From Calamus simplicifolius (lineage: Eukaryota > Streptophyta > Magnoliopsida > Arecales > Arecaceae), in assembly GCA_900491605.1 (NCBI GenBank), contig UESW01001599.1, positions 1-64,000 of the forward strand: a stretch of DNA of 64,000 nucleotides. The letters run 5' to 3'. Both the position numbers and the translations under genes were made by a program. Below, one piece after another: positions 1-12,728 of this stretch (within the stretch, counting starts at the first letter, position 1; each line of letters opens with the position of its first letter). The notes below the pieces were generated by a model. The model was not told the origin of the DNA and did no database searches. It was given only the letters and a program-made list of their open reading frames with translations.

Positions 1-2592
1 GGAGTTAGTACACACAGATGTCTGGGGACCAGCCCCAGTTTCTGCAAGGAATGGGGCCAGATACTTTATGACCCTGATAGATGATTTCTCAAGGAAGCTG
101 TGGATCTACTTTATGAAGGAGAAATCAGAGGTCTTCACCAAGTTCAAAATCTGGAAGGCTGAGGTGGAGAAGGAGCAGGGTAAAAGTGTGAAGTGTCTGA
201 GGTCTGATAATGGCGGGGAATACACCAGCAGGGAGTTCCAGATTTTTTGTGAGGAGTGGGGCATCAGAAGGCACTTCTCGGTGATGGGAACTCCTCAACA
301 GAATGGGGTGGCTGAGAGGATGAACAGAACACTATTGGAAAAGGCAAGATGCTTAAGGCTGCAGGCAGGGCTTCCAAAGATGTTCTGGGTTGACGCAGTA
401 GATGCAGCTAGCTACTTGGTCAATCGGTCACCGCACACCAGGTTAGATGGAGACATTCCAGAGGAGATATGGTCTGGAAGGAAGACAAGCCTAAACCATC
501 TAAGGGTGTTTGGATGCACAGCATATGTGCATGTTGGAGCTGGGGAGCGGAGTAAGTTGGATGCCAGGTCTAAGAAGATGGTGTTCCTAGCTACCCGCGA
601 GGAGTCAAGGGGTATCGGCTATGGGACCCCTTGGAGAAGAAGGTTGTCATCAGCAGAGATGTAACCTTTGATGAGAGCTCAATCCTCCAGAACAGAAGTG
701 GCATGGATGCACAGCAGGGACTACAGGAGGTAGAACACGGTAACACTAGTCAGACAACCTCCTATACAGTTGTGCCATTTGCTAGTGGACCAGGAGGATT
801 TGAGATTCAGGTGGAGAGGACTGACAGAGGGGGTAGAAGCCAGGGAGTTCAGCAGGATGCAGCTGGACAGGGGACTGATACTGGGATCGCACAGCAAAGG
901 CCCAGGAGGAACGTGCGACCACCAGTTCGATACGGCTTTGAGGATTCGTTGTCATATGCCCTGGTGACAGCGAATGGAGACCCTTTCACCTATGAGGAGG
1001 CTATGGAAAGTCAGGATAGAGATAGGTGGATCCATGCTATGGCAGAGGAAATGCAGTCTCTTCACAGCAATAATACGTGGCAGGTGGTCCAGCTGCCACA
1101 AGGAAAGAAACCCATTGGTTGTAAATGGGTTTATCAGCGCAAGGAAGGAGCTTCAGAACAAGAGGGTATCAGGTATAAGGCAAGACTAGTGGCCAAAGGA
1201 TACTCTCAGAAAGAAGGCATCGATTATGGTGAGATATTTTCTCCAGTTGTCAGGCACACTTCCATCAGACTATTATTGAGTATTGTAGCAGCTCAGGACT
1301 TGGAGCTGGAGCAGATGGATGTGAAGACAGCATTCCTCCATGGTCATTTGGAGGAGAGCATCTACATGGAGCAGCCACCAGGGTTTAGAGAACCAAGATC
1401 AGATGGGAAAGTCTGTTTGCTGAAGAAATCTCTGTATGGGCTGAAGCAGTCGCCGAGGCAGTGGTACAAGAGATTTGACACTTATGTTAGGAGCATTGGA
1501 CTTTCCAGGTGTGAGTATGATTCTTGTGTGTATGTTAAATCTCTGGATGATGGGTCTAGGATGTACTTACTCTTGTATGTAGATGACATGCTGATAGCAT
1601 GCAAGAGTAAGAAGGCTGTACAGGAACTGAAGATAGCTTTGTCTCGGGAGTTTGAGATGAAGAATCTGGGGCCAGCCAGGAAGATCCTAGGGATGGAAAT
1701 CATCAGAGATAGATCCAAGGTGTGCTGCATCTGAGTCAGGGTGGCTACATTAAAAAGATTCTGGAGCGATATGGGATGAAGGATGCCAAACCGACAGCAC
1801 TACCTTTGGCAGCACATTTTTCCTTATCGAAGACCATGTCACCACAGACTGAGGTGGAGGCTCAGGAGATGGAGAAGGTACCATATGCTTCTGGTGTTGG
1901 GAGCCTTATGTATGCCATGGTATGTTGTAGGCCAGACATAGCCCATGCAGTGAGCCAGGTGAGCAGGTTCATGGCGCAGCCTGGTAGGGAGCACTGGCGA
2001 GCACTGAAGGGAATCTTCAGGTACTTGGTAGGTACAGTTGGGGTTGGTATTTGCTATGGACAGCAAGAAGATGCTGAGAGATCCAACTTATCCAAGGAGG
2101 CTCGTGGGCAGTATATGGGTATGTGGATGCAGACTTGGTGGAGATGTGGACACTAGGAGATCCACAACAGGCTTTGTGTTCAGCCTGTTTGGTGGTCCAG
2201 TATCGTGGAGATCATGTCTGCAGCCCATCACAGCCTTATCTACCACGGAGGCAGAATACATAGGTATCACAGAGGCAGCAAAGGAAGCTCTTTGGCTGAA
2301 GGGCTTGATGCTGGAGATGGGACTTGATCAGAAGGTTGTCCAGGTGCATAGTGACAGCCAGAGTGCTCTGATGCTTGCGCAGAATGCAGTCTATCATGCC
2401 AGGACGAAGCACATTGACCTCAGATACCACAGGATCAGAGAGCTGGTGGAAGATGGTGAGGTGGAGCTGGTGAAGGTACACACCAAAGAAAATCCAGCAG
2501 ATGCACTGACTAAGGTTCTTCCACGGGACAGTTTTCAAAAGTGTATTTCGTTGTTAAAGCTGATGGACACAGTGGACGTGCTGAGGCCTTGA
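1..2592 (+). pseudogene. copia-1 pol: integrase, reverse transcriptase, RNase H (frameshifted)
   Basis: This is the C-terminal part of a copia polyprotein. Bases 1-590 encode the integrase core, with the pattern LVHTDVWGP, then LRSDNGGEY and TPQQNGVAERMNR, which carry the D-D-E catalytic residues. Bases about 1000-1730 encode reverse transcriptase with KARLVAKGYSQ, MDVKTAFLHG and an intact YVDDML active site. RNase H follows, with LSTTEAEYIG and HSDSQSAL, and ends at the stop at 2590-2592. The reading frame changes near 589, near 1728 and near 2125, so at least three single-base indels separate the pieces. As sequenced it cannot make a full polyprotein. The RT and RNase H motifs themselves look well preserved, suggesting a moderately young copy. 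Confidence 0.93.
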
Positions 2593-2610
2593 AAGCACCA
2601 AGGTGGAGAT

Positions 2611-3162
2611 TGTTGGGCCTGGTGTGGTGCTATCAAGGCCCAGGTGGGCTAACTTGTATTGGGCTGGGTTTGAGTCCAAGGGTTGAGATTAAATCAAGTC
2701 ACGGGTGTACACGGGCTTGGGGATTAGTTTAATCTCATTGGTTTAGTCCATGGGAGTTTTTTGTTGAGTCTGGGCCTGGCCCACTTCGTGGATGTATTTA
2801 AACTCTAGTCTCTAGGGTTTTGATGGAATAGAGAACAGATTCTTTTCTCCCAAAAAAAAATTCCCTTCTCTCATCAGGGCGGCAGCCCTTTCTTTCTCCT
2901 CCCCATCTTCCTCCTTTTCAAGGTCTAAACCTAACAGGATTAGAAATCCTTAATTCTAGTTCTTGTTGAACGGGGAATCCCATTGCTATTCATCAAGGTC
3001 TAAACCTAACAGGATTAGAAATCCTTAGTTCTAGTTCTTGTTCAACGGGGAATCCCATTGCTATTCATCAAGGTCTAAACCTAACAGGATTAGAAATCCT
3101 TAGTTCTAGTTCTTGTTCAACGGGGAATCCCATTGCTGTTCATCAATGTATAAACCCTAACA
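2611..3162 (+). repeat. 3' LTR of copia-1 (552 bp)
   Basis: Begins TGTTGGG directly after the polypurine tract and ends CCTAACA, giving short inverted termini with TG and CA ends. A TATA-like ATTTAAAC sits near 2797. The last third is a 75-bp tandem repeat. The other LTR is outside the window, so the ends rest on termini and context rather than on a pairwise match. Confidence 0.8.
2921..3145 (+). repeat. 75-bp tandem repeat inside the copia-1 LTR
   Basis: Three nearly identical 75-bp units start at 2921, 2996 and 3071, each opening AGGTCTAAACCTAACAGG. A fourth, diverged start (ATGTATAAACCCTAACA) forms the LTR end. The units contain CTAACA, the same motif as the terminus, so the array may have grown from the LTR end itself. 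Confidence 0.9.
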
Positions 3163-3559
3163 TTGCCATCATCATCTCTTTCAGAGGGTTGCCCTTCTCT
3201 ACGTCGCCACCATGAAGAGGCATCTGGGATGCAGCTCGAATAATAAAAAAGGTGGCCATAGAGTGATAACCGGTGGCAGCAGCGATATGCAATGGAGTCT
3301 CTCCATTTGAGTTTATAGCTAAGAGAAGGGATGAGTTACTGGAACAGAGATCTCTTGCAAATTGCTCATGCCCAGATATCACCGCAATGTGAAGGGCTGT
3401 GTTATCAAGAGGAGTTCTGCCAAGAAGGATCTGCGGGCTCTCCTTGACCAGTTGATTAAGTTTTGCTACATCGCCAGACTTCGCCGCCGTGAGCAAACTG
3501 GGATCCATGGGTGGTATTCGACTGAATAGTTGGGCCTGGAACGGGACAATGTAAGTCAT
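3163..3559 (-). pseudogene. ankyrin-repeat gene, first exon, truncated by copia-1
   Basis: Translation from the minus strand gives an N-terminal ankyrin-repeat protein. The likely start is the Met codon at 3506-3508 (MDPSLLTAAKSGDV), typical of plant ankyrin proteins of the ACD6/PGG type; a Met 17 codons upstream at 3559 is also in frame. Two ankyrin repeats are clear: DNTALHIAVISGH and GETPLHIAAATGY. The frame runs into the LTR at 3162, losing the remaining repeats and any membrane domain. What was downstream must lie beyond the left edge of the window. Plant members of this family are often membrane proteins in defence or cell-death control, but with only about 115 residues I cannot assign a specific role. 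The insertion should inactivate this copy. Confidence 0.8.
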
Positions 3560-5258
3560 GAATTACGATAGAATAGATGGGCGCGTTGGGACCAATGCTT
3601 TGCCATAATTGAACTATTTTTTCACTCTAGGCTATGCCAATTCTGCCATCGCAAATTCATTGTTCACAAAAATAGGAGTCAAACCTTAGATGCAACCAAA
3701 CCATTTCTTGTTTATCGCTCTCCATGCTGTGTAAATAAGTGGGACGATCCTATTGGTATCTATGTAACCATGGAACAGGGGACTCATCTATTTTGCGGTA
3801 GTGTAGCGGAAGCTTTGATGAGCAGCGGTTGGTTCGTCGGTCATCGGAGGCTACTAGAGTCCCCAGTATTCCACACCCTTGGACCGCGGTGCTGGAAAGA
3901 AAGAAGGCGGTGGGAGGTTGAGAAGTCAGAGAGCAGAGGGAGAGGAGAAGAAACTTCCTTCTCTACTGCTCTTCTGCTTCACTCGGATGCCAGAGAACGC
4001 TTGCAAGTGAAGCTCTGCTCCCCCCCTTCCTTTTATCTCTCTCGTCTAGGGAGACACACCCCATGTGAGAGGGCAAGCAATTCAACACACGCCATACGAG
4101 GGGACAGGGAGAGGTCATGTCGTGGCATCCTGGCATTGACCAGATCAGCCAGGCAACAATCTCCCATTTGTCCACACATGACTTCACTCATAATGCCATC
4201 TCATCTCCCTCTCCTCATGTAGTGTAGTGGGATGTACGATCCGATGAAATTCAAATACAGTGATACATAGTGGAAATGCTGCATTAAGTTAATAAATAAC
4301 TAACGCAGCACATAAGCGACGCAGTCCAATCTCATCTGTGTCTTAGAAAATCCAATCACACCTCAATCAAAAACTCTCAATCCCTCAAAAGATTTATTCT
4401 AAGCAGTACTTGAAAATATTGAGTCAAATATCTGTGTCCATAATCACATACAGCTCATGCACATGATTGCCCGGGCAATGGATCACAAGATATAGGGTGT
4501 GGTCACAAATAATCTTCCTTGAATACTCATACCAATCCATCTTTGCCTTGTTGACTTCCTAATATTGTCTCATGTGGCCATATTAATTTCATAACCCTAA
4601 AGGATAAGGCTAAGGAAGTCATCCTGAACTCCAACTTCATGATATAGGCTCAAGTCCAAGGACACCACACAGTTGTAGGGCTCACACGATAATGAAGAGG
4701 GAATATGTCACATTACCCCCTACTGGATCGACTTTAGCACATGCAATATAATGCATACTACGGTGGAGCTCCAACTCAATGAGCCATGTCATACTCAAAC
4801 ACCATATGAATACAAGTCCAAGCATCACAAAGTTGCATGACTTGAGCACACACCAATGCTGTCAGTTCAGCTACTACAGGCTTAGTACGGATCTATGGAC
4901 ATATCAATATGCATACACCGTACACGCATGTACATACTCCATACTCGACTCTTCTAAGTCTCATCTCAATCCAAACTGAGACAACTTATCATTTGTAATT
5001 TATGTAGCCCATTTTGCAACGTATGCAACCTGCAACTCATGTAGTCTGCAACACATGCATTTATTCAAGCATATATCATGGCTACTTTAGTCTCATTCTG
5101 CCCACTACAAAAGTGTCAGGACGATCACCTGTGTGAGTGGGCTGATCTAAGCCTGTGACATTCATACACATATATGCATGCCAACATGAACTCATCATAA
5201 TGAAAACAAGCATTTCATTTCAATATATAGTTGATAATGTCCATACAATCCTTGTCTG
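3560..5258. other. non-coding stretch between the ankyrin exon and copia-2
   Basis: 3560-3770 would hold the promoter and leader of the ankyrin gene. I see no convincing gene in 3770-5258. The part next to the RNase H stop (roughly 4240-5258) is the place where the 3' LTR of copia-2 should lie, but I could not find a matching copy on the other side of that element, so no LTR is called. Confidence 0.4.
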
Positions 5259-8200
5259 TCAAATACAATACAGACCCAGACTTCTCATATGAGCCTGGAA
5301 GACATCCCTAGCAATGGTCTTAGTCAATGGATCAGCCAACATCCTGCCAGTAGGGATATGCCTAAGGATAACTTTTCTTTGCTTGACCATGTTCCGAATG
5401 AAGTGATATCTAATGTCAATATGCTTAGTCCTTCCATAGTACTTAGAATCCTTAGCATATTGTAACACTGACATGCTATATCGGAACATATCTGAATAGC
5501 CTCATGAGCACTAGCTGATATCTCGAGTCGTCTCAAGAACCCCCTCAGCCACACGGCCTCCTAGAGAGTAGCTAAACAAACAATATACTAGGCTTTCATA
5601 GTGGATAAAGTTGTGCAGTTTGTTTTTTACTGCATCAAGAGACAGCTCCACCTCCAAAGACAAACACATGTCCTGAAGTGGATTTACGCTCGTCTCTATC
5701 ATCAGCTCAATCAGAGTCACAAAAACCCTTTAATCTCAAATCCTCTCCTTGGTAACATAGGGCGAGAGTAGAATTACCACGAAGGTAGCGAAAGATCCTC
5801 TTCACTGTATCCCAATGAGCAAGTCCTGGATTGCTTTGGTACCGACTGACCAAGCCTACTGCAAAGCTAATATCAGGACGTATACACAACATAGCGTACA
5901 TCAAACTTTCCATAGCACTAGCATCAAGAATTCTGCTCATCTTTTCTCTCTCCTTATCTGTTCTAGGGCACTGATCAATACTCAAAGTGCAATCCTTCTC
6001 TATTGGGGTATCTATGGGTTTTGAATAGTGCATTCAGAATCGTTCCAAGATTTTTTGAATATAAGTTTTTTGAGACAGACCAAGAAACTTCTTAGCATAA
6101 TTCCTTAGGATCCTCGCTCCGAGCACAAAATTTATCTCACCCATGTCCTTCATCTCAAAGACAAAGGATAGTTACTCCTTAGTGGCATTAATTACCCCTA
6201 TAGAACTCTCAGCTATTAGAATATCATCTACATACAACGCTAAAATCAGAATCTCATTGTCTATTTTCTTAATGCATACACAGTGGTCCTCCTCAATCAT
6301 GGTCAAGCCAATCGATGCAATGACTTCATGAAATTTGAAGTACCACTACTTGGATGATTGCTTGAGACCATATATGGATCTTTTAAGGTGGCACACTTTG
6401 CCCTCCTTTCCTTTGACCACAAAGCCCAAAGGTTGATTCATATAGATTTCTTCATCCAGGCTTCCATTAAGAAATACTGTCTTGACATCCATTTGATATA
6501 GTTCCAAATATAAATGAGCTACTATAGCTAGGATTAGGCGAATGAAAGCAAATCTCATCATAGAAGAAAATGTCTCCTCATAGTCTACACCCTTCATCTG
6601 GGTATAACCCTTCGCCACAAGATGGGCCTTGTACTTGTCAATTGACCCGTCAGCCTTGCGCTTTATCTTTCAGACCCACTTATTTCCTATAGATTTGCAC
6701 CCAGACGGTAAGTCTAACAGGTTCCACACATGATTTCTGTTCATAGACTGCATCTCATCTTCCATAACAGCTAGCCACTCATTACAAACGGGTAAATCAA
6801 GTGCCTCATGAATAGAAACTGGCTCATCTAGATCCAACAGAGTATAGAAAAACACATTCCCTTCAACCTCAAAGTATCACTATGGAACTATTCCACATGT
6901 ACTTCTCCATATCAATGGATCTAGACTTTGAGAACTACTCCCTAAAGGTACATTAACCCTCATGGGTGAGCTCCTACTGGGCTAAGCCTGTACGCTCCCA
7001 CTGTCTAGTGCGCCACTCCTACTGGGCCAGCACTCCCACTATCTGTGGCGATCCCTGGAACATACCATAATGCCCCTTTCTCATCAAAGATAGTAGGAAG
7101 GTCCTCCTATAACTCATACAGGGTTAGGTCCTTCTTGATCTCACCAATGCTTGAGAATTCATTTTCTATGAATTTCACATCTCTGGACTCCATTTCAGTT
7201 AGTCCTTCATCAGGATGTTCACCATACATCACGTAACCCTTAGATCTCTTAGGGTACCTGATGAACAACTTTTTTCTGCCCTTAGGACCTAGCTTTTCCA
7301 ATCTATGGGAGGTGTAACGTATCCTGCTGAACCCCATGAGCGCAAATGATCTACATAAAGTTTTGCGCCATACCATAACTCATATGGTGTGAAGGACACT
7401 GATTTACTGGGTATACGGTTAAGAATATAGGCAGCAGTCAATAACGCATCACCCCAAAAACTAATCGGAAGATTTGCCTGTGACATCACCGACCTAACCA
7501 TATCCAGTAAAGTCCTATTTTGACACTCTGTAACACCATTTTGTTGTGACATTTCAGGAAGGGTAAGCTGTCTGCGTATCCCTCTCTCCTCACAAAGCAT
7601 TTGAAACTGATCAGATAAATATTCACGACCTCTATCAGTTTGAAGAGACTTCAGAGTCTTTTCTTTTAATTTTTTACCTCAGCTAAGAAGCAGCGGAAAC
7701 AATCCAATACTTCATAGCCATAGAAGATCAGGTACATATACCCAATTGTGAATAATCATCGATGAATGTGAGGAAATAAGATGTGCCATGGCATGCTCTG
7801 ACACTTATGGGTCCACAGATGTTTGAGTGTACTAGCTCTAATGGCTGAGAGGCCCTAGAAGCCTTACCAAAAGGCTTTCTGGATGCCTTTTCTATCAAAC
7901 AAGACTCATACACAGGAAGGCTTATTTTGCTAAGAGGGCCCAATAGTCCTTCTCTAGCCACCCGTGCCATCCTATCTTGGCCCACATGACCAAGTCTGGC
8001 ATGCCATAATGAAGAATCATCACATGCAGGAAAAGAAGTACAAGCATATGAAGAGTAAGAGTTAGATATTTCTGCATCAATTATGAAAAACCCATGAGAT
8101 AAATAGCCACAAAAGGATAACACACCATCCAGATAGATAGACATACGATCACCAAAAAAATAAAAGGTATAGCCAAGAGCTAACAGGGCAAGTACAGAGC

Positions 8201-9261
8201 ATAGATTACATCGAATAGTTGGGATGTACAAAACATCATGTAGGAGCAATACATGTTCTTGCAACCTAATGTGATATGCTCCTATACCCAACACTTGCTC
8301 ATGCAGACCGTTCCATAAAACAACATATTGGGTGTCTGTAGAAATCTGATGAAAATCTACAAAACCAGCTCAATCTCGAGCTATGTGTTTGTTCGCTCCT
8401 GTGTCTATGATCCAATTAAAGAGAGTATCAGTAACTAATGCATATGAACAAATATAGAGAGAGCTTATTGTTCTTGCCATATTCTTGCTTTGGTTCTGTG
8501 CATTCACGAACGAAGTAGTCTTTCATACCACAATTATAGAATTTGATCTTTGCCATATTCTTCTTGCCCTTCGGTTGGCTTTTCTTGAGCTTGGCTACCT
8601 TCTTTCCCTTGAAATTCTGTGAACCTTTCTTGTCACTGGATTTACTCCTCCTTCTACCTCATGAACTCGAAGCTCTAGAGTGAGCCACATAGGAAGAGGA
8701 GTGGGAAGTCTTTATGTGCTCACTATAAGTCATCAAGAGCTTCATCTGACTTCACTGAGGGTCAAGCAGTGAACGAATCATTGCAAGAACCTTCTGTTCC
8801 TCAGTGAGATCAACCCCAGCTTTTCTCAGATCCTAATCATGCCGCTCATCACGCGGTGATATTCAAACATTGAATGATTGGGATCTTTGACATATTGCAT
8901 AAATTTTAGGTTCAAGGCCCACAACCTTATTGCTGAGGTCTGCCCAAACTGAATCTTGAGCTGGTTCCATATATCCTAAGCAGTTAGAAATCCCTTAAAA
9001 TCTCCAATCAGGTCATTGTGCATGTAGCTTAACATAGTGAAGCATGCAAATGATCCTTCTTTACTCATTTTTATAGACTTCGTGATCCTGACGGTTCTGC
9101 ACAGAGGTACCAAGTTCTGATGGTGTCATACTATGTGTTAGGGTTTCCAAGACTTCTTGCTCATTGAGTAGATATTGGATCTTTCAATGCCATGTATTAT
9201 AATTCTGTCCATCCAGTTTTTCACCTCTATCAAGGTCAGCTACTCTTGATCAGGAGGCCAT
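5259..9261 (-). pseudogene. copia-2: decayed Ty1/copia gag-pol
   Basis: Read from the minus strand, the element starts with a gag at an ATG at 9259-9261 (protein motifs LDGQNYN and LLNEQEVLETL). A degraded zinc knuckle follows near 8500; its first Cys and its His are both replaced by Tyr. Pre-integrase and integrase lie at about 8294-7107 (HARLGHVGQDRM, TPQQNG changed to MSQQNGVTE). Reverse transcriptase is at about 6855-6143 (MAKGYTQMKGVDYEETF, MDVKTVFLNG), and RNase H at about 6033-5259 ending with the tRNA-like KHIDIRYHFIR segment and the stop at 5259-5261. Many stops and frame changes show it is old. No primer-binding site or LTR pair could be recognised. Confidence 0.88.
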
Positions 9262-10559
9262 CACTACATTTAGTCAAGCAAAATATGGACATCAGGCACA
9301 TAATCAATGTAAATCTCTATCTGAAAAAATAACTAGATTTTAAATGTTCCTACTTCTAAATGAGAACAAAAATTTTACTAAGCTTATAATCATCACTCAT
9401 TTAATAAGACAGAACATTGAATCCAATAATTTTTCATAGAACATATCTATGTTGTCCACAAAACCATCATTGAAACAAATCCGCACCGCTAATATATGCT
9501 ACAACAAGCATATATTTTATGTAAACTAAAGACATAATTTAATATATATATTATTTATGCACCAAGCATAAATAAACATGCTCGCAGAAAATACATAGCA
9601 ATTGACATAAATACCCCTCATGCACTAAGCATAAATAATTATGTCAACAAAATAACATGTAAAAATATGCATAAATCATATTTATATATTAAGCATAAAT
9701 AATTATGCATCCAAAAAAATATTCATAGAAAAAATTAGACAGTACGGCAATATTAATATTCATGCACAATGCATAAACAACCATGTCACATCAAGAAAAC
9801 TTTCAATAAATTTTTTTATGATATTTTTATTTTTTTATTTTTTTATGATTTTTATGATTTTTTGTAATTTTGTAATTTTTTAATTTTTTTGTAATTTTAA
9901 AATACCTAAAAAATATAAATTAAATATAAATGCCATGTAGGCATTGACGTCAATAAGACCCACACGTGGACCACTAGCAAGTCGCCACATCAGCTAGTAG
10001 TATGCATCAGCAAACCATGTCATCGCAAATACGTAGACAGACATGTGAACTGCCATGTCAGTGGGACCCTCTGCCACGATAGATGACATGTCAGCTGGCA
10101 AGTTTCTTCAGCATCACATGTGTCCGACACATGTACAGCATGTGGCTGACCCATAGACAGCCACGTGTTCGAGCCAGCATGAAGTTGGATGCCATGTGGC
10201 TTTGCAAGTCAGCATACCATTTATTAGAATTTTTTTGAATTATTTGATTTATGAAAAGATAAAAATGCTTCTGGTTAGTTTTGAATTTATGGGTGGCACT
10301 GACTATTCTTGCGCACTCCGCACGTGCAGCAGCGGCACAGGGCCGGCCGTTTCGGCCTTCGGCGGCCGGGATGAAGCTTCAGGGGGAGCTTCGGTCGGGG
10401 AAGAAGTGTCCACCGGCCGCTAGGGAGGCTCCAGCGGCCTTATGTCCCTCGAACGTAGGGACCCCAGCGGCCTTGCGTCCCTCAGATGCAGGAACACACG
10501 CCGCCCCTTGATAGGGCTTCCCTGGCCCTCCAGTGGCTGAGGAAGAGAGGGAGAGGGCC
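9262..10559. other. AT-rich, low-complexity spacer
   Basis: No gene seen. 9300-9800 is AT-rich with repeated ATGCATAAAT/CATAAATAA words. 9810-9900 is a run of TTTTTATGATTTTT-like sequence. 9930-10210 is rich in CCATGTCAGC and ACATGTG words. 10300-10559 becomes GC-rich, with a twice-repeated GCGGCCTTRYGTCCCTC motif (10434, 10471). That GC-rich part may be the far portion of the gypsy LTR seen beyond the CACTA element. Confidence 0.45.
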
Positions 10560-10574
10560 CACTACAAAAAATAC

Positions 10575-12725
10575 TGAAATAGCGACGCAAATTTAGCGAC
10601 GCATAATTTCGTCGCTAAATTGCGACCTCTTTGCGATGCCATTGTGACAACAAAATATTGCGACGCATTAGCGACCCATTAGCGACTCAACAAACCAAAA
10701 AAAAAAAAAAAATTAAATTTTTAATATTGCGATGCAAATATTGCGTCGCAATATTTTTAAATTAATTTTTTATTAAATATAATATCAATAAAAATATTGC
10801 GACGCAATAATTGCGTCGCAATGTTTTTAATAGAATTAAATATTTTAAATAGCGACGCACTAGCGACGCAATAAAATAGATAATTAAAAAAATTATTTTT
10901 AATTTAGCGATGCACCAATTGCGTCGCAAATAATTGAAATAAAATTAAATTTTATAAAATCTAATTATCGGAAAAAAATATTGCGACGCCAACAAGTGCA
11001 TCGCAATGTTTTTAAAAGAATTAAATATATTAAATAGCGACGCATTAGCGACGCAATAAATTAAAAAATAAGAAAAATTATTTTTAATTTAGCGACGCAA
11101 CAAATACGTCGCAAATAATTTAAATAAAATTATATTTTTTACAATACAAATAGTTTAAAATATTGCGACGCATAACAGTGCGTCGCAATTTTTTGAAAAA
11201 ATTAAATATCTTAAATAGCGACGCCTTAGCGACGCAATAAAGTTGGAAAATAGAAAAAATATTTTTAATTTAGCGACACAACAATTGCATCGCAAATAAT
11301 TTAAATGGAATTATATTTTTTACAGTATTAATATTTTAAAAAATATTGCGACGCCACCCATTGCGTCGCAATCTTTTGGAAAAAATTAAATAAATTAAAA
11401 TTAAAATTAATTTTGCGATGCATTAGCGACGCAATAAACCAGAAAATAAATTAAAATTATTTTTAATTTAGCGATGCAATATCTGCGTCGCAATTATTTT
11501 AAATAAAATTAAATTTTATAATTTATAAATATGAGAAAAAATAATTACGACGTAACACGGTGAGTTGCAATGTTTTTAAAAAATTAATTATGTTAAATAG
11601 CAACGCATTAGCGATGTAATAAGCGAAATATTAATTAGGAAAATTATGTTTTAATATAGCGACGTACTTGTTGCATCGTAATTATTAGAATTAAAGTTAA
11701 TTTTTTAGATATTATAATTATCATATTAAAAAATACGACGCAACCCTTTGCGTCGTTATATATTTAAAAAAATTAATTATGTTAAATAGATCGATCGGTC
11801 GCCGATCTCGGACGGATTGCAACTGTCCGAGATAGGATTCTGGCCGATCGGGATCACGGCTTGGATCGATCGCAACCGTCGGATCGTCGCCGATCTTGGA
11901 CGGATTGCAAATGTCCGAGATAGGTTGTGGCCGATCGGGATCACGGCTTGGATCGATCGCAACCGTCGGATCTTTGCCGATCGGACCGATTGCCGTGGTC
12001 CGCGATCGGTCGTCGCCGATCGGGATCAGGGCTTGGATCGATCGCAACCGTCGGGTCNCGTCGCCGATCGGGATCAGGGCTTGGATCGATCGCAACCGTC
12101 GGATCGTCGCCGATCGTCGCAATGTTTTTTAAATAAATTTATGTAATTAAAAATTTTATAAAATAAATTGCGATGCCACTTATCGTCGTAATTATTAACA
12201 TTAATTATAAATATAATCATTTATAAATATTAACAAATAGCTTGCGACGCCTTAGCGACACAGTTTAAAAAAATATAAACAAATATTGCGACAAAATATA
12301 TGCGTCGCAATATTATTAGAATACATATAGCTGATTAAAATATTAAAAAATAATTGCGACGCAATTTGTCGTCGCAATTATTATAATAAATTTAAATATT
12401 TTATTTAAAAATATTTAAAAATAATTGCGATGCACTGCTTGCGTCGCAATATATGTAATAACTTTTTATTTAATCAATTTAAATTATTAAAAAAATATTG
12501 CGACGCCTTAGCGACGCAATTATTAGAAAATAAAATTATTTTTCCCGCCAGATGATGGCGCCAATTTAGCGACGCTTTAGCGACGCATTTATTGGCGTCG
12601 CTATGTTTTCAGAAAAGTATTTTTTACATTTATTAACGATGGATTAGCGACGCCCTAGTGCGTCGCTAAGACAAAAAAAAAAAAAATTGCGACGGAATTT
12701 GCGACGCAATTTTGGCGTCGCTAAT
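10575..12725. repeat. left subterminal repeats of the CACTA element
   Basis: Dozens of GCGACGCA motifs in both orientations, often as pairs forming TTGCGTCGCAAT palindromes. They are set in a higher-order tandem of about 180-195 bp whose units open with ATATTGCGACGC near 10795, 10979, 11160 and 11342, then in weaker form near 11535 and 11731. In En/Spm elements such subterminal motifs bind the element's DNA-binding protein; that role here is inferred from the family. Confidence 0.88.
11789..12120. repeat. GATCG-rich repeat block inside the CACTA left end
   Basis: A GC-rich block of about 330 bp interrupts the AT-rich subterminal repeats. A core of about 40 bp (CCGATCGGGATCA-SGGCTTGGATCGATCGCAACCGTCGG-type) appears four times, near 11848, 11932, 12017 and 12065. 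It holds many overlapping CGATCG palindromes. One undetermined base (n) lies at 12058. It replaces part of one subterminal unit, so it looks inserted rather than evolved in place. Confidence 0.8.
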
Positions 12726-12728
12726 TAC

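Larger units (their letters stand above)
1..3162 (+). mobile_element. Ty1/copia retrotransposon (copia-1), 3' part
   Basis: The 5' LTR, gag and protease lie left of the window; the sequence opens inside the integrase core. The order integrase, reverse transcriptase, RNase H is the copia order. A purine-rich tract (AAGGTGGAGAT, 2600-2610) precedes an LTR that begins TGTTGGG and ends CCTAACA. The element resembles copia-C at 50238-55916 in protein motifs and in its polypurine tract, so the two probably belong to one lineage. It inserted into an ankyrin-repeat gene: gene sequence resumes at 3163, and the expected 5-bp duplication would be TTGCC (3163-3167), but its partner is outside the window. 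Confidence 0.93.

Noticed and set aside
3770..4222. 150-codon frame on the plus strand
   Set aside because: No recognisable domain and low-complexity Arg/Ser composition, with another frame open on the opposite strand; it lies in a stretch without splice or promoter support.
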